A stretch of 32,916 nt of DNA from positions 1 through 32,916 of the forward strand of contig CANJOT010000013.1 in the NCBI GenBank assembly GCA_947475815.1, in the 5' to 3' direction. Positions 6,508 to 16,346 of this stretch are shown here, in pieces; position 1 is the stretch's first letter, and every line of letters starts with the position of its first letter. The notes under the pieces were generated by a model. The model did no database searches, was not told the DNA's origin, and saw only the letters and a list, made by a program, of their open reading frames with translations. Made by a program: the position numbers and the translations under genes. This DNA is from Burkholderiales bacterium. GTDB taxonomy: Bacteria > Pseudomonadota > Gammaproteobacteria > Burkholderiales > Burkholderiaceae_D.

Positions 6508-7632
6508 GTGTTGACTGCAGGCAAGCCCCTGAACGGGCTGAAAGTGCTGGAACTGGGACAGGTGATCGCCGGGCCATTCGCCGGCGCGATTCTGTCCGAT
6601 CTCGGGGCAGAAGTGACCAAGATCGAGCGCGTCGATGGCGGCGACGAAGGCCGCCGCATGGGCCAGCCCTTCCGTCATGGCGATTCGCTGGTGTTCCAGA
6701 TTTTCAACCGTGGCAAGTCGTCGATGACGCTCGACCTTAAGTCGGCCGAGGGCCAATCAACCCTGCTGCAGATGGCTGCCAACACCGACCTGATCGTCCA
6801 TAACCTGCGCCACGGTGTGCTCGAAACCATGGGTCTGGACGGCAAGACCCTGTGCGCCACCTACCCGCGCCTGATTTTCTGCGAGATTTCGGCCTTCGGA
6901 CACACCGGGCCGATGGCGTTTCACCCCGGCTACGAACCCCTGATCCAGGCCTACAGCGGTCTGTCGAGCACCAACGGCGGCCCGGATGATCCACCGGTGC
7001 GGGTCGGCCCTTCCGTGTGCGATCAGGGGGCTGGCATGTGGGCCGTCATCGGCCTGCTGGCCCTGTTGCAGCAACGCAATGTCACAGGGCGCGGCGGTGT
7101 GGTCAATACCTCACTGCTGGAAACGGCGCTGTGCTGGAACGGCCAGAAGAACGACGCCTGGCTCAACCTCGGTGAACTGCCCGTGCGCCACGCTTCCGGT
7201 CACCCGGGGTTTGTGCCCTATGAGGCCTTCGACACGGCCGACGGTCCGCTGCTGATCTGCTGCGGCAACGACCGGCTGTTCGTCAAACTGGCCGAGGAAA
7301 TCGGCCGGCCTGAATGGGTCAGCGATGCGCGCTTCATCAACAATCGCGCCCGCATCGATCACAAAAACGAGCTGCTGCCGATGCTCTCGGTCGAATTGAA
7401 GAAGATCACGCGCGACGAATGGGTGCGCCGTTTCGAGGCCATCGGCGTGCCCGTATCGCCGGTCCACAGTCTGGTCGAAGCGATGAATCAGGAACAGGTC
7501 ACCAGCCTGCAGATGACGCCACTCGTGCCGGGTGAAAATTTTGTACTCACCGCCCTACCCCTGAGTTTCGACGGCGTGCGGCCGCAGGTGCGCAGTGCCG
7601 CGCCCGGCCTGAACGAACGCAAATCCGGCTAG
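6508..7632 (+). CDS. Class III CoA-transferase (CaiB/BaiF family)
   Basis: A 374-residue CaiB/BaiF-type CoA-transferase. These dimeric cytosolic enzymes move CoA between carboxylic acids through an aspartyl-CoA thioester. The N-terminal family signature is clear (LNGLKVLELGQVIAGPFAGA, then LSDLGAEVTKIE), and D172 in VCDQGAGMWAVIG sits where the catalytic aspartate is expected. The C-terminal part has the usual ITRDEWVRRFEAIGVPVSPV element. The frame starts at GTG 6508, followed at once by TTG; the initiation codon is slightly uncertain. The acyl substrate is not predictable. The stop codon overlaps that of the convergent transporter gene. Confidence 0.9.
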   Translation: MLTAGKPLNGLKVLELGQVIAGPFAGAILSDLGAEVTKIERVDGGDEGRRMGQPFRHGDSLVFQIFNRGKSSMTLDLKSAEGQSTLLQMAANTDLIVHNLRHGVLETMGLDGKTLCATYPRLIFCEISAFGHTGPMAFHPGYEPLIQAYSGLSSTNGGPDDPPVRVGPSVCDQGAGMWAVIGLLALLQQRNVTGRGGVVNTSLLETALCWNGQKNDAWLNLGELPVRHASGHPGFVPYEAFDTADGPLLICCGNDRLFVKLAEEIGRPEWVSDARFINNRARIDHKNELLPMLSVELKKITRDEWVRRFEAIGVPVSPVHSLVEAMNQEQVTSLQMTPLVPGENFVLTALPLSFDGVRPQVRSAAPGLNERKSG

Positions 7633-8579
7633 ACCGTCGGCTCGATCTCGATGGGTTGCGCCCGCTGACGTTCCTGTAAACGGGCCTGCTCGCGCGCTTC
7701 GTGGCGCGCTTCCTGCCTGTTGCGCAGCCAGTTGCCGAGCAGGCCACAGACCACGATCACCACCATGCCGCTGACCGACCAGAAATCCGGCTGGTGGGCA
7801 AACACCAGCCAGCCCGACAGGGCCGCAAACACGACCTGAAAATAAATGAAGGGCGCGAGCACGCCGGGCCGGGCGCGGCCATAACCGAGTATCAGCAGGT
7901 AATGACCGAGTGTGCTGCACACACCCAGCAGGCCAAGCAACACCCAGGTGCTCAGGCTGGTCGGCCAGTCCCAATAAAAAGGCGCCAGTCCCGACACCGA
8001 CAGCGTGGCGACGATGCCGGTAAACAGATGCATGGCCGCCGGATCGTCGTCGCGTGAGAGGTGGCTGGTGAGCAACTGGAAGGCTGCGCTGGTCAGCACC
8101 AGCAGCACCGGCAAAAGCATCACCCAGTGAAAATCCACTGTGCCGGGCCGGATCACCAGCAGCGCGCCCAGCAAACTTCCAATCAGTAGCACCCAGCGGC
8201 CCCACGACACCACCTCGCCCATCCAGCGCGCGGCAAACAGCGTGATCACCATGGGCGTGAGCATCAGGATGGCGGTGAATTCGCCCAGCGGCACGAAGCG
8301 CAGCGTGTAATAGGCAATCGCGCTCGAAATCACGATCGTCAGGCCGCGCAGGATCTGCAGCCATGGGTGGCGCATGCGCAGCACACCGAGGCCGCGTTTG
8401 GGCAGGATCATCAAACCGGTGATGAGGGTCTGAAGTGCGTATCGGGTCCACAGTGCGATGACGATGCTCACCATGGAACTGAGATACTTGGACAGCGTGT
8501 CGAGGGCCGCAAAACAGACCATGGCCACGATGACGAGAATAATGCCCTGCCGGGTGCCGCTACTGCTGAAACGCTGCAT
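7629..8579 (-). CDS. EamA/DMT-superfamily transporter
   Basis: A 316-residue inner-membrane protein with about ten hydrophobic segments arranged as two EamA repeats (first from GIILVIVAMVCFAALDTLSK, second from LLPVLLVLTSAAFQLLTSHL). Members export metabolites such as amino acids or act as permeases; the substrate is unknown. The C-terminal tail is charged and cytoplasmic (RNRQEARHEAREQARLQERQ). The frame is open to 8666, but the ATG at 8579 is preferred because the first membrane segment follows shortly after it; the ribosome binding site is weak. Its TAG stop shares the palindrome CTAG with the TAG stop of the CoA-transferase gene. Confidence 0.85.
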   Translation of the reverse strand: MQRFSSSGTRQGIILVIVAMVCFAALDTLSKYLSSMVSIVIALWTRYALQTLITGLMILPKRGLGVLRMRHPWLQILRGLTIVISSAIAYYTLRFVPLGEFTAILMLTPMVITLFAARWMGEVVSWGRWVLLIGSLLGALLVIRPGTVDFHWVMLLPVLLVLTSAAFQLLTSHLSRDDDPAAMHLFTGIVATLSVSGLAPFYWDWPTSLSTWVLLGLLGVCSTLGHYLLILGYGRARPGVLAPFIYFQVVFAALSGWLVFAHQPDFWSVSGMVVIVVCGLLGNWLRNRQEARHEAREQARLQERQRAQPIEIEPTV

Positions 8580-8699
8580 GCAAAAAAGAGCCGAAGCCCG
8601 CCAGAACGTGAAGGATGGAAAGCGCCGCGTGCGCCGATGCGCGGCACCGGCACTCTCCCTGAGCACTCAGTATACAGACCGGCCCCCGGCGAGCCTTTC

Positions 8700-8716
8700 T
8701 GTTACCGGATGTAACA
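8700..8716. promoter_or_regulatory. Operator-like inverted repeat between divergent genes
   Basis: TGTTAC-CGGAT-GTAACA is a perfect 6-bp-arm inverted repeat in the divergent gap between the EamA gene (start 8579) and the DUF1800 gene (start 8777). A related GGTAACC lies at about 8744-8752. It looks like a regulator site, but no regulator is encoded next to it. Confidence 0.35.
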
Positions 8717-8776
8717 AGCGCTGGCCGGATGATCCTACCTTGCGGTAACCTTCGGAAAACACCGGGGGAACAAGGC

Positions 8777-10357
8777 ATGGCCCATTCTGATGCAGGACGC
8801 CGCGCGTGGCAGCTCTGCTGCATGCTCGCCGTGTTGCTGGCCGGCTGCGGCACCACCACAAAAAACATCCCGACTGCCAGTCCAGCACCACGCAGCGCGC
8901 CGGCAGAGCCGCGCGTCGCCGGTGTCGACCCCGCCGGCCTGATCAATCGCGTCACCTGGGGCATCAATCCCTCGACCCTGCACGAGGCCGAAACCAGCGG
9001 CCTGCCGGCCTGGCTGGCGCGCCAACTGCACCCGGGACCGGCCACCCTGCCCGAGCCGGTGCAGGCAGTCATCGACACCATGGACATCAGCCGGGTGCCG
9101 GTCGAACAACTGGTGAGCCGCGCCGAGCAGCAACGCCTTGATGGCCGGGCAGCGTCCCAAGACCCCGATGCGCGCATCGCCTCGCGACAAAGCTACCAGC
9201 AGAACCTCAATCAACTGGCCCGCGAAACCGCCACACGCTCGCTGCTGCGCGCCATCCATTCCCCCAATCAGTTGCAGGAACAGATGACCTGGTTCTGGAT
9301 GAACCATTTCAGCGTCTTTCAGGGCAAGGCCAACGTGCGCGCCATGCTGGCCGATTATGAGGAGCGCGCCATCCGTCCTCATGTCCTCGGCCGCTTTCGC
9401 GACCTGCTGGGCGCCAGCGCGCACCACCCGGCGATGCTGCGCTTTCTCGACAACGACCAGAATGCCGCCGGGCGCATCAACGAGAATTACGCCCGCGAAC
9501 TGATGGAGTTGCACACCCTCGGTGTGGACGGCGGATATACCCAGCAGGATGTGCAGGAACTGGCGCGCGTACTCACCGGCGTGGGCATCAACCAGAGCAA
9601 TGCCAGGCCGCGCATGCGTGCCGCCCTTGAAGAGCGTTACGTGCGCCGCGGCCTGTTCGAATTCAATCCGGCGCGCCACGACTTCGGCAGCAAAACCCTG
9701 CTCGGCCAGCAGATTGCCGGACGCGGACTTGACGAACTCGAACAGGCGCTCGACCTGCTGGCGGCCCATCCGGCCACGGCGCGCTTTGTCAGCCGCAAAC
9801 TCGCCACTTACTTCGTCTCAGACAATCCGCCCGCAGCGCTGGTCGACCAGATGGCCAGACGCTTTTCGGCCACAGGCGGCGACATCGCCGCCACGCTGCA
9901 ACTGATGTTCGAGTCACGCGCGCTGCAAGAGTCGTTCGGCCGCAAGTTCAAGGACCCGATGGCCTGGATGGTGTCGGCGGTACGCCTGTCCTTTGACAAG
10001 CAGCCGGTGGTCAATGTCGCACCGCTGCTGGTGTTGCTCAACCGCATGGGCGAGCCGCTCTACGGCCGGCGCACGCCCGATGGCTACCCGCTGGAAGAAT
10101 CGGCCTGGACCGGTTCGGGCCAGATGAACGCGCGTTTCGAAGCCGCGCGCGCACTCGCCGCCGGCCCGCCCGCGCTGCTGCGCGCCGAGGGCGGGCCGGC
10201 CGAACGCCTGCCGCCGCCGCGGCTGGCCGACTCGCCGGTCGTCAAACCGATCACTGCCAGCCTGAGCGGTCCGAGCCGTCTGGCGCTGGCCGAAGCACGC
10301 ACGCCGCTGGAATGGAATTCGTTTTTCCTCGCCTCGCCCGAAATGATGAGACGCTAA
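8777..10357 (+). CDS. DUF1800-family lipoprotein
   Basis: A 526-residue DUF1800 protein. A lipoprotein signal is present (CCMLAVLLAGCGTTTK; lipobox LAGC), so it is probably anchored in the envelope. Family hallmarks are the N-terminal LINRVTWGINPSTLHEAE, the central WFWMNHFSVF and the segment NENYARELMELHTLGVDGGY, followed by QQDVQELARVLTG. The ATG at 8777 has AAGG just upstream; the frame continues to 8729 without signal character. It is followed after 16 bp by a DUF1501 gene, the usual partner of this family. The function of the pair is not established; it is often found in bacteria that process extracellular polymers. Confidence 0.9.
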   Translation: MAHSDAGRRAWQLCCMLAVLLAGCGTTTKNIPTASPAPRSAPAEPRVAGVDPAGLINRVTWGINPSTLHEAETSGLPAWLARQLHPGPATLPEPVQAVIDTMDISRVPVEQLVSRAEQQRLDGRAASQDPDARIASRQSYQQNLNQLARETATRSLLRAIHSPNQLQEQMTWFWMNHFSVFQGKANVRAMLADYEERAIRPHVLGRFRDLLGASAHHPAMLRFLDNDQNAAGRINENYARELMELHTLGVDGGYTQQDVQELARVLTGVGINQSNARPRMRAALEERYVRRGLFEFNPARHDFGSKTLLGQQIAGRGLDELEQALDLLAAHPATARFVSRKLATYFVSDNPPAALVDQMARRFSATGGDIAATLQLMFESRALQESFGRKFKDPMAWMVSAVRLSFDKQPVVNVAPLLVLLNRMGEPLYGRRTPDGYPLEESAWTGSGQMNARFEAARALAAGPPALLRAEGGPAERLPPPRLADSPVVKPITASLSGPSRLALAEARTPLEWNSFFLASPEMMRR

Positions 10358-10373
10358 GCCGCAGGAGCCCGCC

Positions 10374-11582
10374 ATGTCACCTTCCCCATCCTCTGCCATG
10401 AAGCGGCGCCGCGCCCTGCTGCAAGCGCTCGCGCTGGCACCGCTGGCCTGCGGCCCGGCGCGTGTGCGGGCCGCGCCGGCCACCAGCACACGACTGCTGT
10501 TTGTTTTTCTGCGCGGCGGTTACGACGCCGCCAGCCTGCTTGTACCGACCAGTAGCTCCTTTTATTACGAAACACGCCCGAACATCGCCATCGCCCGCCC
10601 CGGTACGGGCAACAATGCCGCCCTGCCGCTTAATGCCGACTGGGGCCTGCATCCGGCGCTCGCCACCAGCATCCTGCCGCTGTACGCCGCCGGTCAGGCG
10701 ATTTTCATTCCGTATGCGGGCAGCCACGAGCTCACGCGCAGCCATTTCAGCACTCAGGACAACATTGAGCTTGGCCGCACCCCTGACGCCGTCAGCACGC
10801 GCCGCTCGGGCTTTCTGAACCGTCTGGCCGAGGAGCTCGGTGCACCGGCCATCGCCTTCACTGATCAGGCACCGCTGATCCTGCAGGGCAATGTCGCGGT
10901 GCCCAACACCGCCCTGCGCCTGCCACCGCGCAGCCTGGTTGACGCGCGCCAGAGCGGCATCATTGCCTCGATGTACCGCGACACCACGCTGGCCACCCCG
11001 GTCGACGAGGGTTTTGCCCTGCGCGACGAAATGCAGCGCGACATGGCCGCCGAAATGAATGCCGCCAACCGCAATGCCATTAGCACGCGCGGCTTTGAAC
11101 TGGAGGCGCGACGCGTCGCGCGCCAGATGCGCGGCCGTTTCAACATCGGTTTTGTCGATGTCGGCGGCTGGGATACCCACGTCAATCAGGGCAGTGGCAC
11201 CGGACAGCTGGCCACGCGCCTGGATGAACTCGGCCGCGGCCTGGCCGGCTTTGCCCAGGAAATGGGAGCGCTCTGGCAGGACACTGTGGTGGTCGTGGCC
11301 AGCGAGTTCGGCCGCACCTTCCGCGAAAACGGCAACCGCGGCACTGACCACGGCCACGGCTCGGTCTACTGGGTGCTGGGCGGCGCTGTGCGCGGTGGCC
11401 GCATCGCCGGCGAACAGGTGCAGGCGCGCGCCGCCGACCTGCAGGACAACCGTGATTACCGCGTGCTCAATGAATACCGGGCGGTACTGGGTGGCCTGTT
11501 CGGGCGGCTCTACGGCCTCGACGCAACGCGTCTGGCGCGCATCTTTCCGGGCGCCGCAACGGTCGACCTCGGCCTCGTCTGA
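10374..11582 (+). CDS. DUF1501-family exported protein
   Basis: A 402-residue DUF1501 protein, of the alkaline-phosphatase/sulfatase-like superfamily. The N-terminus (MKRRRALLQALALAPLACG, from residue 9) is a signal peptide of Tat character, with an RR pair before a hydrophobic stretch ending RAA-PAT. Family motifs include LLFVFLRGGYDAASLLVP, FVDVGGWDTHVNQ, and VVVASEFGRTFRENGNRGTD followed by HGHG, which would form the metal site. AGGAG 7 nt upstream supports the ATG at 10374. It is co-transcribed with the DUF1800 gene. No direct biochemical role is established for the family. Confidence 0.9.
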   Translation: MSPSPSSAMKRRRALLQALALAPLACGPARVRAAPATSTRLLFVFLRGGYDAASLLVPTSSSFYYETRPNIAIARPGTGNNAALPLNADWGLHPALATSILPLYAAGQAIFIPYAGSHELTRSHFSTQDNIELGRTPDAVSTRRSGFLNRLAEELGAPAIAFTDQAPLILQGNVAVPNTALRLPPRSLVDARQSGIIASMYRDTTLATPVDEGFALRDEMQRDMAAEMNAANRNAISTRGFELEARRVARQMRGRFNIGFVDVGGWDTHVNQGSGTGQLATRLDELGRGLAGFAQEMGALWQDTVVVVASEFGRTFRENGNRGTDHGHGSVYWVLGGAVRGGRIAGEQVQARAADLQDNRDYRVLNEYRAVLGGLFGRLYGLDATRLARIFPGAATVDLGLV

Positions 11583-11778
11583 GAGCCGGTCCGGCCATTT
11601 TTCTCTGGCCCAAACGGCGCCCCGGCGCTACAATGCTGCCTGTATAGACTTCTCATCGAGACCGGCAAGAGCCGGCCGGCAACACTGGCCCCAGAATAAT
11701 GATTAAGCGCCCCGCGCGTCTGCTGCGTTTGTCCGTCCGCCCGAATGTATCGTTTGCCATGCAGGCAGGACGGCACTG

Positions 11779-13068
11779 ATGCCGAAACTGCCCTTCTTGC
11801 CGAAAAACCATTTCTACGGCTGGAACATCGTCGGCGCTGGCATGGCGATGCAGTTCCTGCAAACCCTGCTGCTCAACCAGGCCTTCGGCGCCTACATCGC
11901 CCTGTTGGTGGAAGAGCGCGGCTGGAGCAAGACCTCGCTGTCTGGCGCAGCGGCCATGCAATCGGTCGAAGCGGCCTTTCTCGGCCCGCTTCTGGGCTGG
12001 CTGGTCGACAAACTCGGACCCCGCGCGCTGATTACCGTTGGTGTGATCATGTGGGCGATCGGCTTTGCCATGCTCAGCCAGATCGACTCGATCGGCGGTT
12101 TTTACGTGGCCGTCATCCTGCTCGCCATCGGCACCTCGCTGTGCGGTTTTTTCCCGGTAACAGTGACCATCATCCAGTGGTTTTCCAAAAACCGTGGCCG
12201 CGCCCTGGCGATATCCAGCATGGGCATGGGTCTGGGTGGCATGTGCATACCGCTGATCGGCTGGTCCATGGACACCTTTGGCTGGCGCCATACCGCCATG
12301 GCCTCAAGCGCCATCGCGGTGCTCATCGGCGTGCCGCTGGCGACCGTGTTCCGGCGCCGGCCAGAGGATTATGGCCAGACCATCGACGGCCTGCCGCCAC
12401 AACCCAAGCTCAATGAAAATGACGCCAGCGAAGGCGTCAACGGCCAGGCCGAGTTCACCACGCGCGAAGCCCTGCGCACCAGTGCGTTCTGGCTGATCGG
12501 CCTTGGTCACGGCAGCGCGCTGCTGGTGGTCACGGCCATCAACGTGCATGGCATCACGCACATGAAACAGGGCCTCGGTTACAGCCTCAGCGAAGCCTCG
12601 CTGGTGATCACGCTCATGACCTTCTTCCAGCTGGGCGGCAACAGTCTGGGCGTATGGATCGGCGACCGCTTCGACAAACGCCGCATCACGGCGTTCTGCA
12701 TGCTGATGCACGGCGTCGGGCTGCTGTTTCTGACCTACTCCACCAACATCGCCATGCTGGTGGTCTTCGCCATGCTGCACGGCGCGGCTTGGGGTCTGCG
12801 CGGCCCAGCTATGCAGGCCATGCGCGCCGACTATTTTGGCCGCAACGCCATCGGCATGATCATGGGCCTGTCGGCGCTCATCACCGTGGTAGGCCAGATC
12901 ATCGGCCCGATGCTGGCCGGCGCCTTTGCCGACTACACGGGCAATTACGTCACCGGCTTCACCATCCTGGCCGTGATGGGGGCCGCCGGCGCGGGCTTTT
13001 TCCTGGCGATCAAGACACCCGAACAAGTGGCGCGCGCCAAAATGGCGAAATCCTATCCTCCGGTATGA
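11779..13068 (+). CDS. Major facilitator superfamily transporter
   Basis: A 429-residue MFS protein with 12 predicted membrane helices. Between helices 2 and 3 is [17 protein letters not shown], the MFS motif-A region; the counterpart in the second half is [17 protein letters not shown] cytoplasmic loop (about residues 195-230) separates the halves. The overall look, with [14 protein letters not shown] and a short N-terminus ([13 protein letters not shown]), resembles the OFA/monocarboxylate-type group, so an organic acid is a possible substrate; this is weak inference. AGGA lies 9 nt upstream of the ATG. The last 16 bp overlap the convergent ABC ATPase gene. The 196-bp gap before it holds no recognisable gene. 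Confidence 0.9.
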   Translation: MPKLPFLPKNHFYGWNIVGAGMAMQFLQTLLLNQAFGAYIALLVEERGWSKTSLSGAAAMQSVEAAFLGPLLGWLVDKLGPRALITVGVIMWAIGFAMLSQIDSIGGFYVAVILLAIGTSLCGFFPVTVTIIQWFSKNRGRALAISSMGMGLGGMCIPLIGWSMDTFGWRHTAMASSAIAVLIGVPLATVFRRRPEDYGQTIDGLPPQPKLNENDASEGVNGQAEFTTREALRTSAFWLIGLGHGSALLVVTAINVHGITHMKQGLGYSLSEASLVITLMTFFQLGGNSLGVWIGDRFDKRRITAFCMLMHGVGLLFLTYSTNIAMLVVFAMLHGAAWGLRGPAMQAMRADYFGRNAIGMIMGLSALITVVGQIIGPMLAGAFADYTGNYVTGFTILAVMGAAGAGFFLAIKTPEQVARAKMAKSYPPV

Positions 13069-13772
13069 ACGGCTAAAGCCGCAGGCCGGTCCGACAGGAT
13101 CTGGCCATCGACCAGTTCGATGATGCGGTCACAGCGCGCCGCCAGATCCATGTTGTGCGTGACCAGCAGAAAGCTCGCGCCGCTGTCGGCGCTGATGGCG
13201 CGCATCAGCGCAAAGACATCATGGGTGGTTTTGGTATCGAGATTGCCGGTCGGCTCGTCCGCCAGGATGAGCGGCGGCGCCAGAGCCAGGGCACGCGCGA
13301 TGGCAACACGCTGTTGCTGGCCGCCGGACATGTTGCCCGGCAGGCTGTCGGCCCAGGGCTTCAGCCCAACCTTCTCAAGCAGTTCCATGGCGCGCGCACG
13401 CATCTTGCGGTCCGGCCGGCCACGCTCGAGCAGCATCGGCATCATGACGTTCTCAAGCGCCGTGAACGCCGAAATCAGGTAGTGATACTGAAACACAAAG
13501 CCGACGCTGCGACCGCGCAGGCGCGTCAGGTCGGCATCGCCGAGCAGGCCGGTGTTCTGGCCCTGAATGGTCAAGGTACCGGCCGTGGGCCGGTCGAGCA
13601 GGCCGATGAGGTTGAGCAAGGTGCTCTTACCGGAACCCGACGGGCCGATCAGCGCAGCGAATTCGCCAGGCTCAAGACTGAAGCCGATGCCGTGCAAGAC
13701 CTCGCTTTGCGCCGGCGTGCCGATCGCGTACGTTTTCTTGATGCCATCGAGTTGCAGGACGGGCTCAGCCAC
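13053..13772 (-). CDS. ABC transporter ATPase (LolD/MacB-type)
   Basis: A 239-residue ATPase with Walker [11 protein letters not shown]-loop [11 protein letters not shown], signature [15 protein letters not shown], Walker [13 protein letters not shown] and the switch histidine in LLVTHN. The sequence belongs to the LolD/MacB/FtsE group that works with FtsX-like permeases. The GTG at 13772 is the likely start: GGAGG lies 6 nt upstream and the frame overlaps the permease stop (GTGGCTGA), a sign of translational coupling. A TTG start at 13793 is possible but lacks such a site. It is the third gene of the adaptor-permease-ATPase operon. The 3' end overlaps the MFS gene by 16 bp. Confidence 0.93.
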   Translation of the reverse strand: MAEPVLQLDGIKKTYAIGTPAQSEVLHGIGFSLEPGEFAALIGPSGSGKSTLLNLIGLLDRPTAGTLTIQGQNTGLLGDADLTRLRGRSVGFVFQYHYLISAFTALENVMMPMLLERGRPDRKMRARAMELLEKVGLKPWADSLPGNMSGGQQQRVAIARALALAPPLILADEPTGNLDTKTTHDVFALMRAISADSGASFLLVTHNMDLAARCDRIIELVDGQILSDRPAALAVHTGG

Positions 13773-14994
13773 GGATGGCCTCCACCGGCTCAAGCCGTGC
13801 CGCGCGCACAGCCGGCGTGACCGCGGCCACCAGACCCGTCAGCGTCGCCAGCAGGCTGGCCCACAACACCAGGCTGAGGTTGAGCACGACTGGAAACAGC
13901 GGCGTGCCATCGGGATTTTTGGCCACGTATTGCCAGCCCAGCACCAGCAGGCCCGCCAGTGCCGAACCCATCAGCGAACCAAGCAATCCGACCAGCGCGC
14001 CCTGAATCAGGAACACCCGTCGCACCTGACCACGCGACCCGCCCATGGCGCGCAAAATGCCAATGTCGCGCGAGCGCTGCACCACCGACACCACGAGCAC
14101 GCTGGCAATGCCGGCAGCCACCGATAGGGCGACGCACAGGCGGATCAGCTGACTCGACATGGTCTGCGCGTTCAGCCCCAGAAAAAACTGGTTGTTGCTG
14201 GCAATCCAGGAGAGCGCCTTCAGCCCGGTATCACGCGTGATGGCGTTGGCGACGGTCTCGGCGTCGAAGGGCTCGGGCACGGTCACTTCCAGGCGCGACA
14301 CGCTGCCCGTCAGGTTGACCAGACTTTGCGCGCTCGCCAGCAACACGTACACATTGCGCTCGTTGATGGCGCGGCTGCCCAGATCAAACACGCCCGTGAT
14401 GGTCAGCGTCAGGCCGGCACCGCTGGCACTGACCAGACGCAGCTTGTCGCCGAGCTGTACGCCGAGATCGTCCATCAGCTGGCTACCCACGAGCATGTCG
14501 TTGCCCGTCAGGCGGGTGCTGCCAGCAATGATTTTCTCAGGCAGGGGCACGATGCGAAAATAACTGTCCGGATCGATGCCGATGAGCGACACCGCCTGAT
14601 TGACTTCGCCGCGCACAATGAAGGCCGGGCCGCTGGCGACCGGCGATACGGTCTGTACATCGGGCCGGCGCTGCACCTCATCGCGCATTTTCTGCCACTG
14701 GTCGATGGCGCTGATACGCTGCGGTGGGGTCTGCAAGGCCTGCAGCAGGGTTTCACCGGCGCGCGGCAGCGCCAGCGGCCGGGCGGCCTGACGCGGTCGC
14801 TCGAGCACGATATGGGGCTGCGAACTGAGCACACGCTTGAACAGATTGCCCTGCAAACCATCGAGCAGGGCCGACATGAAGACAATCACCGCCACACCGA
14901 TGGCCACCCCGGCGATGATGAACAGCGACTGAATGCGCCCCTCGCGCAACAGGCGCACAGCGACGATCCATTCAAACGGCAGAAAGGAATTCAC
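13765..14994 (-). CDS. ABC transporter permease, MacB/LolC (FtsX) type
   Basis: A 409-residue permease with the FtsX layout: one membrane helix near residues 22-45 ([20 protein letters not shown]), a large periplasmic domain (about 50-270, MacB_PCD type), and three C-terminal helices (from [20 protein letters not shown]). The cytoplasmic stretch [19 protein letters not shown] and the end [12 protein letters not shown] are typical. This group moves substrates out of the periplasm or inner-membrane leaflet by mechanotransmission. The start is GTG at 14994, overlapping the TGA of the adaptor gene (GTGA). It is encoded apart from its ATPase, unlike MacB. Confidence 0.92.
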   Translation of the reverse strand: MNSFLPFEWIVAVRLLREGRIQSLFIIAGVAIGVAVIVFMSALLDGLQGNLFKRVLSSQPHIVLERPRQAARPLALPRAGETLLQALQTPPQRISAIDQWQKMRDEVQRRPDVQTVSPVASGPAFIVRGEVNQAVSLIGIDPDSYFRIVPLPEKIIAGSTRLTGNDMLVGSQLMDDLGVQLGDKLRLVSASGAGLTLTITGVFDLGSRAINERNVYVLLASAQSLVNLTGSVSRLEVTVPEPFDAETVANAITRDTGLKALSWIASNNQFFLGLNAQTMSSQLIRLCVALSVAAGIASVLVVSVVQRSRDIGILRAMGGSRGQVRRVFLIQGALVGLLGSLMGSALAGLLVLGWQYVAKNPDGTPLFPVVLNLSLVLWASLLATLTGLVAAVTPAVRAARLEPVEAIRG

Positions 14995-16202
14995 GGCACC
15001 GGCGTGGCGCGCACGCGCCGGCCATCGGCCACGACCGCATCGAGGATCACTTCATCGCCAGCGATCACGCCCGACACGATCTCGACCTTGCCCGTCTGGC
15101 GCTGGCCGGTCTTAACGGCCTGCCGCACAGCACGCCCGGCGACATGCTTCATCACCCAGGCCGCGCCGTCGCTGCTGTATTGCAGCGCCGCGGCCGGCAC
15201 GACGATGGCGGCGTCGAGCCGTTCCACTTCGAGTTCGACCGAGATGGTCATGTCCTGACGCAGATAGGCCGGCGCTTGGGCAACATCGAGTTTGACCTGC
15301 ACCGAGCCGCGTTGTAGATCGATGGCGGGATTGATATACACCAGCTCGGCACCAAAACGCTGATCGGGATACGCGTCCGCCGAGGCCAGCGCCTTCTGCC
15401 CGGACTTGAGCCGGGCGAGATTCTTCTCGTCGATCTGCACCACCAGCTGTGTGCTGCCGGCCGGCGACAACACCATCAGCACCTTGCCGGGCTGTACCAC
15501 GTCGCCCCGCTGCACATTGCGCGCAATCAAAATGCCGGCGACGGGCGCCCGCAGCGTGGTGTAGGCCTGACGCGTCTGCGCCATGGCCAGACTGGCCTGT
15601 GCCTGCGCCACCGCGGCACGCGCGGCCAGCAGCTCGCTGCCGCGCTCATCATTGCTGCTCACCTGCAGGCGTGCACTGCGCAGCTGGCTCTCGGCCACAT
15701 CGAGCGTGCGGCGCGCGTCATCGAGTTGCGCCTGACCGATAAAGCCCTGACGCTGCAATGCAAGCAGCCGCTCATGCTGGCGCTGGCTGTTTTGCAGATT
15801 GACCTCGGCCTGACGCACGGCCTGCTGCGCCGCCGGCAGCGCGAGTTCGCGCACCTGACGCAGACGCGCCTCGGTCTGCATCAGCGCCGCGCGGGCCTGC
15901 TCGACACTGGCGCCGGCTTCACTGCCATCGATTTCAATGAGCGCCTGACCCGCCACCACCGACTGGCCTTCGCGCACCGGCACGGCACGCACCGCGCCGC
16001 TGATCTGGCTGCTCACGTCGACCCGCAAGGGTGTCACCACCCGGCCGCTGGCGACGATGGTACGCACCAGACTGGTGGCCGCCAGCACGCGCGTCGTTAC
16101 ACGCGGACCCAGCAGGTAACTGGCCACCAGCCAGACCAGCAGCATGACGCCGGCAATGGTGACCAGGCCGATTCTGAAGCGTTTGCCAACACTGCCTGCC
16201 AT
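14991..16202 (-). CDS. Periplasmic adaptor protein, MacA/HlyD family
   Basis: A 403-residue membrane fusion protein. A membrane anchor (about residues 10-32, GLVTIAGVMLLVWLVASYLL) is followed by a lipoyl half-domain (VPVREGQSVVAGQALIEID), a long alpha-helical hairpin (about residues 95-215, rich in A, Q, R, E), the second lipoyl half (TTLRAPVAGILIARNVQRGD) and beta-barrel domains. Such adaptors link an inner-membrane pump to an outer-membrane channel of the TolC type; no channel gene is in the window. First gene of the operon with permease and ATPase. The substrate could be a drug, peptide, lipid or siderophore; undecided. Confidence 0.92.
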   Translation of the reverse strand: MAGSVGKRFRIGLVTIAGVMLLVWLVASYLLGPRVTTRVLAATSLVRTIVASGRVVTPLRVDVSSQISGAVRAVPVREGQSVVAGQALIEIDGSEAGASVEQARAALMQTEARLRQVRELALPAAQQAVRQAEVNLQNSQRQHERLLALQRQGFIGQAQLDDARRTLDVAESQLRSARLQVSSNDERGSELLAARAAVAQAQASLAMAQTRQAYTTLRAPVAGILIARNVQRGDVVQPGKVLMVLSPAGSTQLVVQIDEKNLARLKSGQKALASADAYPDQRFGAELVYINPAIDLQRGSVQVKLDVAQAPAYLRQDMTISVELEVERLDAAIVVPAAALQYSSDGAAWVMKHVAGRAVRQAVKTGQRQTGKVEIVSGVIAGDEVILDAVVADGRRVRATPVP

Positions 16203-16346
16203 ACGCGATTTCCTGCCCTGAATGTTGTTGCAAGGGACCCGGCCAGCAGACTACCCGGCAGGCTGCAAATCGAGTATAACATTGGGAAATTCGGCGATCC
16301 TTTGGCCGGCGCACAGATCCAATTGCAACTTTTTTAACAGCAGCCC

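Noticed and set aside
11629-11634. TACAAT as a -10 for the MFS transporter gene.
   Set aside because: No acceptable -35 at 16-18 bp, and the distance to the start is about 145 bp.
16273-16280. TATACT/TATAAC overlapping -10-like hexamers between the adaptor and DHH genes.
   Set aside because: No -35 partner on either strand at suitable spacing, so not listed as promoters.
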